Part shown: positions 56,101 to 64,000 of the stretch, piece after piece
How positions within the stretch are numbered: the stretch's first letter is position 1
Layout of the letters: each line of letters starts with the position of its first letter
Origin: Apostichopus japonicus
Taxonomy: Eukaryota; Echinodermata; Holothuroidea; Aspidochirotida; Stichopodidae
Direction: 5' to 3'
Length of the DNA: 64,000 bases
Assembly (NCBI RefSeq): GCF_037975245.1
Contig: NC_092582.1
Coordinates: 4,062,501-4,126,500 of the forward strand
Position numbers and translations under genes: made by a program
Notes under the pieces: model-generated
The model's input: only the letters and a program-made list of their open reading frames with translations
Told to the model about the DNA's origin: nothing
Database searches by the model: none

Positions 56101-56760
56101 ATTATCATCTCTCTTTAGTTGTTCCTGTAAGAACTCAAGTGGATCACCTGGTTTGTGGATAAGCAAATCTTCAATCAATTTCTAAAAATGTATGAAAAGG
56201 AAAACAATTTCAGTACAAACTATAAAACTAAATCTGATAATGATAGACATAACAGGCACTTTTGATTCTGGCACATAACACACATAGCAAATAACTCACT
56301 CTCTCCTGTTTTAGTTTCATCCTGCCTTGGAAGAGGATCTTCCTATGATTTAAATGTCATGCCCTATATAAGTCTAACTATTATTCAGTTTGAAAACATC
56401 AACAATTTTAACAAGCTGCACATTTCCTTATCGGATTATTAAGAAAGAATTCAGGAAACGATATAGAGCCTAGGCCTAGCTCTGAATTATTTTGATGATA
56501 TTTATACTTGTTTTGCTAGTCTTAATCTGGGCTATCATTCTTCTATACCATACTGTGTGAGTAAGTGAACTCCCTAGAACTCTCTCTTGTTGTAATACAT
56601 CTTTCTTACAAACTTATGCCTTTATGGTTATGCCAAGCTAAATTTGTTCTGCACTTGATCGAGGTGGTATTCTTACCCGAAACATTTCGAAGAGATTGTG
56701 CTTTTCAGCATATACTCCAAACTGCGGTGGTATCCGCAATGGCTTCTTTGTAGCATCCAT
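49861..56760 (-). CDS. AK8: Adenylate kinase 8 (AK8), complete, 10 exons
   Basis: Nucleoside monophosphate kinase (AMP + ATP to 2 ADP, with activity on other NMPs) that in animals is linked to motile cilia and flagella. Ten exons (84, 85, 164, 151, 72, 204, 132, 90, 142 and 328 nt) total 1452 nt: 483 residues plus TAG, against 479 in human. Two adenylate-kinase domains are visible. Domain 1: P-loop GPTASGKT (64-71), [15 protein letters not shown] (133-147), GKRIDPQT (177-184) and IYHTTFDFP (187-195). Domain 2: P-loop GPTGSGKG (276-283), [15 protein letters not shown] (293-307), [14 protein letters not shown] (about 350-363), [10 protein letters not shown] and [11 protein letters not shown]. 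The N-terminus [12 protein letters not shown] and the C-terminal [13 protein letters not shown] are close to human AK8. Junction phases are all consistent; donors are GT, with a weak GTTTGT after exon 5. Confidence 0.97.
50908..51049 (-). CDS. AK8: AK8 exon 9
   Basis: Starts [20 protein letters not shown], continues [16 protein letters not shown] and ends GHEAN. Acceptor CCCAG, donor GTATGG. Confidence 0.95.
51917..52006 (-). CDS. AK8: AK8 exon 8
   Basis: Encodes [20 protein letters not shown] then [10 protein letters not shown], the start of NMP-binding in domain 2. Acceptor TTGAAG, donor GTAAGA. Confidence 0.94.
52479..52610 (-). CDS. AK8: AK8 exon 7 (second P-loop)
   Basis: Holds [20 protein letters not shown] and ends ASKYNLVN. 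Second Walker A motif. Acceptor TGACAG, donor GTAAGC. Confidence 0.95.
52883..53086 (-). CDS. AK8: AK8 exon 6
   Basis: Starts [20 protein letters not shown] (LID of domain 1) and ends [14 protein letters not shown]. Acceptor CTGCAG, donor GTATCG. Confidence 0.95.
53884..53955 (-). CDS. AK8: AK8 exon 5
   Basis: Encodes [20 protein letters not shown] then PQTK, the strand preceding the LID (APDTVLIER and GKRIDPQT as in human). Donor GTTTGT is weak. Confidence 0.93.
54467..54617 (-). CDS. AK8: AK8 exon 4
   Basis: Encodes the NMP-binding core [19 protein letters not shown] and ends VGITAKHY. Acceptor ATTAG, donor GTGAGT. DGFP-TR-QA is the adenylate-kinase signature. Confidence 0.95.
55641..55804 (-). 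CDS. AK8: AK8 exon 3 (first P-loop)
   Basis: Encodes [20 protein letters not shown] and ends [10 protein letters not shown]. Holds the first Walker A motif. Acceptor TCACAG, donor GTAGGC. Confidence 0.95.
56097..56181 (-). CDS. AK8: AK8 exon 2
   Basis: Encodes [20 protein letters not shown] then QLKRDDND, matching the [23 protein letters not shown] region of human AK8. Acceptor TTTTAG, donor GTGAGT. Confidence 0.92.
56677..56760 (-). CDS. AK8: AK8 exon 1 (start codon)
   Basis: Encodes [20 protein letters not shown] then HNLFEMFR. The family N-terminus MDAT--P-RIPP fixes the start. A TTTTAG at 56788-56783 upstream suggests a preceding 5' UTR exon. Confidence 0.93.
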
Positions 56761-58224
56761 CGTATTTCAGTCTCCAGATGGCCTAAAAGATCAAAACTAT
56801 GTAGGCTAGGCCCTTGTGAGTTTATGTTGTTATCCTTAATTAGCTAACGTAGCCTATGTATAATACTGATAGTGTTTCACTATGAAATTGTCAGTCACTG
56901 CTAGGATAAGTGTTGGGTTGGGTAGGAGTGAGAGATCATTGCCTAAATAACTTAGAGATAAATCAAAAAGAGCGAAAATGCGATTATTTCTTTCTTTAAC
57001 CTCAACAGATACAATCCTGAGCGATTAATCAAATTCTTTGTTTCGTGCAAGTAGCCCAACTACGTACAACGTTGTAACAAGCTTTCCTTGGTTACTATGG
57101 CGAAAGAGGGTGCACATTCATGTTATTATTAATCTATTCGATCTCAATCTTGGTATTCTCAATACTAATTACACGAAAATGGAAAAAAGAACCAAAACAA
57201 CAGTGTTCTTGATTCGAGTCAAATTTTTCTTATCTTATGAAATGACTTGATTTGAATTATATTTGACATCTTAACATTCTTAGAGTTGACAATGTTGTTA
57301 TAATAAAATGGGAAGAAACACCATTTACGATTGAAAAAAATCTACAGTTTATTTTTGTCTGACACAATTATCATTCCACTTGCAAAGTTAAACGCATTAT
57401 CTGCAGGTGTTATAACTAAGATTTCAGTATCGGATCTTCAGAAAACTTGGCATTGAGTCATTGTCACTAGCATATCATCCAGGAACCCTTTACTGGACCA
57501 AGTTATGATGAGAAAAGGAGATTTTGAAACGATATTGCATATTTAATACATAAACATACAATCTACAATGCTTGAGGCTGGCTTTGTAATACTGGTTCTT
57601 TTAGTACTTTCAGCATAAATATCAAAGATTGTAAACCAGTGTAGAACACTGTGGAGTTCGGTAGCCTATAACTTCAGTTGGAAAAAGCTATATATGAATT
57701 GACGACCACAACAATGTTCTCATAGAGACATATGCAACCACCAATGTGGAGTCGCCGATTGTATTTGTCTTATACGTCAGACAAATTGGCCCGAATCACC
57801 GAAATCTGTTTGTTGTTTTTCTCGGAAGAAAATAATTTCTTCCGCGAATAAACGCGTCATACATTATAAAGAATAATGATTCTGCTCCATTCACTTTGTT
57901 ATTGCCAGATCCAAAAAGACACCAAACTGTATCGGAAGAAGAAGATCTCTATAAGACATGACTGTTGTGAGCGACACTGGGGCACAAACACACGTAGGTG
58001 TGTTTGTGTGGAGGGGCCCGAGGGGGGGGGGGATAAAATCAAGAGGGACAAACCCTCTCCCACGATATTTTACAAGAAACATCCTAGTCTACATCCTAGT
58101 ACATAAAGATATCAAATGTATCATGGCAGTACAATCAACTAGTCGAAAATTCCTCACATTGTTTCAAAGGTTGCAAAATATGTCTATGTTATAGCACTAC
58201 CAATTATTACAAACATTTACTTGT

Positions 58225-58314
58225 TCATTTTAAGCGCTTTGTGATTTGTCTATGTAAGGCGCTATATAAATATTTATGATTAATATTATTATTATTTTTT
58301 TATTATTATTATTA

Positions 58315-58347
<33 letters not shown>

Positions 58348-58460
58348 GCTATTATTATTATTAACATTATTATTATTTATTTTTATTATTACTTTCTTCT
58401 TCTTATTATTATTAATATTATTATTATTAACATTATTATTATTATTATCAATTATTTTAA
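58225..58460 (+). mobile_element. LINE/SINE 3' tail with (ATT)n microsatellite
   Basis: TTTTAAGCGCTTTGTGATTT and AAGGCGCTATATAAATATTT precede about 190 bp of imperfect ATT repeats. Same terminal motif as 38400-38580. The Ile-rich frame across the repeat is an artefact. Confidence 0.72.
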
Positions 58461-58885
58461 TAAAAAATGACAAATCTTACCAGGGTAACCTTATCAGATT
58501 ACACTGATTCATTACAAGCGCCGGGTTCGCCAGTTTGGAAAAGTTAACACCAGTAGACTACACCACTATAGAAAATGAGTGAAGAACTCATGGAAGGGGA
58601 GGGGAGGGTGTAAGGTGTCGTTGTTAAGTTTATAAGGGTCCCAGCGACACCTCCTGATATATCAACTTAATAATAACTATACAGGTTAATTGAAGGGAGC
58701 AACGGGATACTGAGCTATGTTTATATCTTCTTTTATGGTTTGATTTTAGAAAATGGACAACTTACGTATAGTATGCTCTTGCTCTTGTTGTAGGCTTCGA
58801 TGAAATCGTAACCTTTGTAGTCATGTAGGCGGATGACTGTGTGCGTGTGTGTGGGTGGGTGTGTGTGACGCCAATTGCTTGTAAA

Positions 58886-59253
58886 CAAGGGCGTAGGAAC
58901 CGGGGGGCTGGGGGCGCCAGCCCCCCCTCCCAGTGAAAAATATGGGGGGCCGAAGAATCATTCCGCCCCCCGCTTCGCAAGTCAGAAAACCCCTCTTTCA
59001 TTTCCAAATGAGAAAAAAATCTCATTTGGAGCACCAAATCGCATCTAAGGCCAGGTGAAAATTCAAAATTATTTACAAAATGGAGTGGGTGTTGAAGTGT
59101 GCTATATATTGCACCAAATTGCATCTGAGGCCACCTGGAAATGCAAACAAAATCCAAAGGGGAGGGGGACACCCCCTCCCCTTAAACCCCTCCCCCAGAC
59201 CGGCCATCAGTCTTCAGCCCCCCTCCACTCAAAAGTACCTTCCTACGCCACTG
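58886..59253. mobile_element. hAT-like MITE, 368 bp
   Basis: Left end CAAGGGCGTAGGAACC and right end TTCCTACGCCACTG are inverted repeats. Flanks CTTGTAAA (58878-58885) and CTTGTAAC (59254-59261) match at 7 of 8 bases, a likely hAT duplication. It inserted into the repeat at 59254-59540. Confidence 0.78.
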
Positions 59254-59540
59254 CTTGTAACACGCGATATCTCAAGAAGGGAAGCTTGGACCCAGCTTAT
59301 ATTTGGTGTAAAGGAGTACCACATGGAGTAAACAAAGGCTATTGCTTTTTTTTTTATGTCAAATGTCATTTGGGTCCACCAGGGGTCAAATTGTGAAAAC
59401 CTTGTAAACACGATATCTCAGGAAGGGAATATTAATCAATCTCATATATAGCATGTAGTTGTGACACGTTGAGTTGAAGAAGCCTATTGCTTTATGTGGA
59501 GGTCAAAGGTCATTTGGGGTCACTAGTGGTCAAATTGTGT
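59254..59540. repeat. About 147-bp repeat, two units
   Basis: Each unit starts CTTGTAA(A)CACG-GATATCTCA, followed by GAAGGGAA and later GTCAA-TGTCATTTGGG and GGTCAAATTGTG. The units begin at 59254 and 59401. Function unknown. Confidence 0.75.
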
Positions 59541-62500
59541 GCAAAAGGTGTATACTCTTTGTACATACAGCGTTGCATATTGGAACGAACGATATCCCCG
59601 AACCATCGGTATTTGCTTTCTTTGTTGCAGTTTTCCGTCGTATTTCGCAATTGTCGAGATTCACTGCCCCCCAAAAAACCTTCAGGCTTAGATGTGTAGT
59701 TACGTTGTGGAAAAGTCTAGGCGCCGTTTATGAAAATGAACTGTCGCCTAGTTAGATTTTTATCAATGACCGACCTCAATGCGAATTAACTGTGTAAGAA
59801 TGGTTCGCTATCTGCACGTGCATTATGTAAGGGAAGCTTTCATGTGCGGAGATACAGCGAAAGCATAATTAAAAATATAAAATATCTATTTATTAGGGAG
59901 AACGATTTGAGCTTACGAAGTACGTAATGTGTTTTAAAGGCATTAATAAATATGTTGTATTCATATATTTATTTCTCAACCAATTAAAAAAAATATATTA
60001 ACCGTCGATATCATGACGGCTTGGTTATGCATGCGCAGGAAATCCCTGCACAGTAAAGTATATGCAGGTAGACTACAAACAATAAACATTGTTAAAATTG
60101 TTTCTTGTCGGAATACCAATACACTTAAGGTGGCCAAGCATTTCCTAAATTATTTTTTAAGGCATTTCCTACACGCCATCAGTCATAATTCGCAAAATAT
60201 ACAGGAGTTCTGAGACAGGTTTGTTGTTATTGCTACTAAGATTTTTTGCCAAGATTTTCACTAAATACCAATTGCGAGTTGAAGATAGACGCTCTGTCAA
60301 CCCAGTAGATTTTCAGTGCGTACAAGATCGCTTTGATTTAGAGGCAGTGAAATTGATCAGTTATAGCGATATTTATCGCGCACAAATCTGCAGCTAAAAA
60401 AAAAATGTAAATAATTGGGAAAATGAACGAAGTCGCGCTAATCGACTGAGTAGCGGTTCAAAGTAGCAGTGAGGTACTGTAGGCTTAGGAGTCACAGAAA
60501 GTATTGATGTTGTAAATCTGTACAATGGAGACTTGAACAGTAATCGTATACAGTGCCGAGTGAATTTTGCGTTTTCGCGAGCATATTTTTAGTCACGGTC
60601 CCCAAATAGCGAGTACTTTTAATAATATTTGTATAGGCTTTAGAAGAAGCCTGTTGTCTTGGTAGACATCAATCTGTATGCTGAATTCAAGAAAAGTGTC
60701 CATCTCGGTTATCAGTATTGGCTATAGTCAATGTGAATATTGTTTGTCATATCTCAATGGTTTTTTTTTACTGGACTATAATTTGAAGTATGTTGTTCAT
60801 CCTGGCTATACGCTACAGCATATAAGTGTGTCACATTCATATAAGATTATTCATGTAGCATCATCAAAACCACACTGCAGTTTTGCTGTCTGGTTGTCTT
60901 ATAGGCCCACACTGCGGTTCTCTTGTCGATTTGTTTACTATATGGAATCCATGTCATGGGGGTAATTGTGGCCACAGCGTGGAGCTGAGTGTTTTACCAC
61001 AGTAAGGTTAACAACAGCATTGTGGATCGCACCTATATCATGTATAATTTACCGTTCGCCCCGGAATTTAGAAACTCGTAGCGCGTTCTAGTTTATTTGT
61101 ATCAAGTTTTTTTAAGCTAGATTGTCATGGACTCATAGCATTATCATATTTCCATAAACGAAAAAAGTGTGACGGCAATACCTACACTGATACCGAATGT
61201 TCAGCTAATCGGAGAGAACATTTTGTTTGTATCACAGGAGAGTATCATAAATATTAGTAAATGTAATTTTAATGCATGAAGCTAATAATCTTATTATTTT
61301 TAAGGTGTAAGGGAAGGGGTGCTGGGTATTTTTACGTCAAAAATTTCGTCGCCAAATTATTTCGAATAGTCCAATGGTCATAATCATATTTTATCAAATT
61401 TTGGTGTTGCCGATAAATTGGTAAAATAAAAATGTGTTCGTGATGTTTTTTTGGTTTGCATAGAAGTTATGGAAATGTTGAGTACAGTGCAAGTACTAAA
61501 ACTAGCATATTAAGTTCTTAGTTTTTAGAATCTCAATTTTGCCTTTTCATTGTTGCTACTTAGCGCCCCCATAGCTTGCACTCTTTTGACATTCCTATTA
61601 CATACCCGCCATTTTGGATATTTCCAAAACCTTCGTTCCTAGAAGAGAAGGTGGAAACATCCCTTGGAAACTTTTTCATCTTGAGGTTAGAAGAGACTGC
61701 AAGGGTCTTGGCAGAGAGGAAAAGAATCTTAAATTACAAAGGTGCTAACATTTATTGAATTATGTACTATCTTAAGTAGTAATAGCCATTCCTGTGTGTT
61801 GTTTATTTCTTCCGGTGACCCTAGTTTCCTCTTTCTTTGGTTGCGTATTACACTGTACTGTAGATGAAGAGGGGCATCAAGGGATGCTTTGTTCGCACAG
61901 AGACAATTTTTCTTTCGATCGAAGAGCCTGTTAAAAAAAGAAGTAAATGCCATGGTGCTTTTTGCTATCAACTCTTGTGCTCATCATTATGCAATCATTT
62001 AACTGCATGAAAACTGTGGAAATATGCTAGGCCCATTGAATTTTTCGTTACAATATCGCTAAGGATTTTTGCGTTAAAATTGTTAGGCTATGTTATGTGC
62101 ATGACCTGGCTCAACCTGTTTCTGACTTAACTAGGCGGTAGTCTTTGCCTTCGTTAGGTTACACTAGATTTGTCACGTCGACGTTTTCAGACGTTTGCAG
62201 AAGTATCAGTAGGTTTGTCTTACAGCTTGTAAAGCAGTCCTGATATTCGTTAGATGTGGGCCAAAGAACAAAGTTATGCTAGGCATACCTTAGGTTTATT
62301 CATTGCTTTTAAGCTTTTGTTGCTTAACTATAGTAGGCCTAGTCCTACGCCTGCTTTAAATAGCCTAACATAGGCTAACCTAGGCCAAAATTGGGCTAGG
62401 GTAGTTGTTGGCCAAAAGTTGGGCCTAATGAAAGGCTAAAGATAGTGCCTCGCTGCTGTAACATATGAACTGCATCATGTAAATGCTTGAATTTGTGCTA

Positions 62501-62833
62501 ACTTACCTCAGATCACCCTGTCTACCTGTCAAATGTAGGCGCAGCCTAAGTTACACCAAAGCCTAACTTGCACACGTATGCCACTGCAAAGAATCATACA
62601 ATTTTGTATTATGCACAATGACCTAGGCCTTTGTAAGGTCCATGTTGACATAATATAATATGGCTGCCAACAGTTTAAATACAAATAATTGGAACAAATG
62701 ATTTATTTGCCAAAGTGCCAGGCCTAGCAGATGATGCACCAAAAATTTACTACCAGTATGCATACAATTTCCTTTATTGATTTCAGATTTTTCGGTATCT
62801 GTGGTTACCTTCAAGAATCTTACATAAGAGTAG

Positions 62834-64000
<1,167 letters not shown>

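Noticed and set aside
58762-59396. Pro-rich frames on both strands
   Set aside because: Produced by the G/C-rich ends of the hAT-like MITE at 58886-59253.
61576-61758. 60-residue plus-strand frame upstream of PRRC2
   Set aside because: No recognisable domain; could be 5' UTR or random.

Overview
This is a window of an AT-rich, intron-rich animal nuclear genome. The gene content (choline transporter-like SLC44A, a FAM166/CIMIP2 axonemal protein, adenylate kinase 8 and a PRRC2 protein), the tRNA-derived SINEs, the degraded LINE 3' ends and the very dense small DNA transposons suggest a marine invertebrate deuterostome. An echinoderm is my best guess; the species cannot be fixed from the sequence alone. 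There are no bacterial operons. Most long open frames are antisense shadows, repeats or exons running into introns.

Layout. From 1 to 37552 the minus strand carries a large SLC44A choline transporter-like gene. Fifteen coding exons were found by splicing by hand; all junction phases agree, giving 506 complete codons, and the C-terminal part runs off the left edge. Its first intron is 17.5 kb and is a transposon graveyard. From 37553 to 42190 lies intergenic DNA with a 50-bp-arm hairpin and two arrays of short palindromes. From 42191 to 46435 the minus strand carries a complete six-exon CIMIP2 (FAM166A/B-like) gene of 336 codons, including a GC-AG intron. From 49861 to 56760 the minus strand carries a complete ten-exon adenylate kinase 8 gene (AK8, 483 codons). 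At 62870-62984 the first coding exon of a PRRC2-family gene starts on the plus strand and continues beyond the window. AK8 and PRRC2 are divergently arranged.

How the genes relate. CIMIP2 and AK8 are both ciliary or axonemal proteins, while SLC44A and PRRC2 have membrane-transport and translation-related roles, so no pathway links all four. From memory, human AK8 and PRRC2B lie at 9q34.13 and CIMIP2A at 9q34.3, so the cluster may be a remnant of an ancestral linkage group.

Mobile DNA. I could resolve several insertions to the base. Three hAT-type elements have 8-bp target-site duplications (two perfect 12-bp-TIR MITEs, and one element sitting inside a hAT transposase remnant). One MITE with a 9-bp duplication sits inside a LINE. 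Four TTAA-flanked MITE copies are present, one of them inside the terminal repeat of a larger element that itself interrupts a 250-bp tandem repeat. The most unusual structure is an 82-bp tandem array (about 17 copies) directly downstream of SLC44A exon 8, whose unit looks like an amplified copy of the exon's own 3' end and 5' splice site. I found no convincing wholly new gene system.
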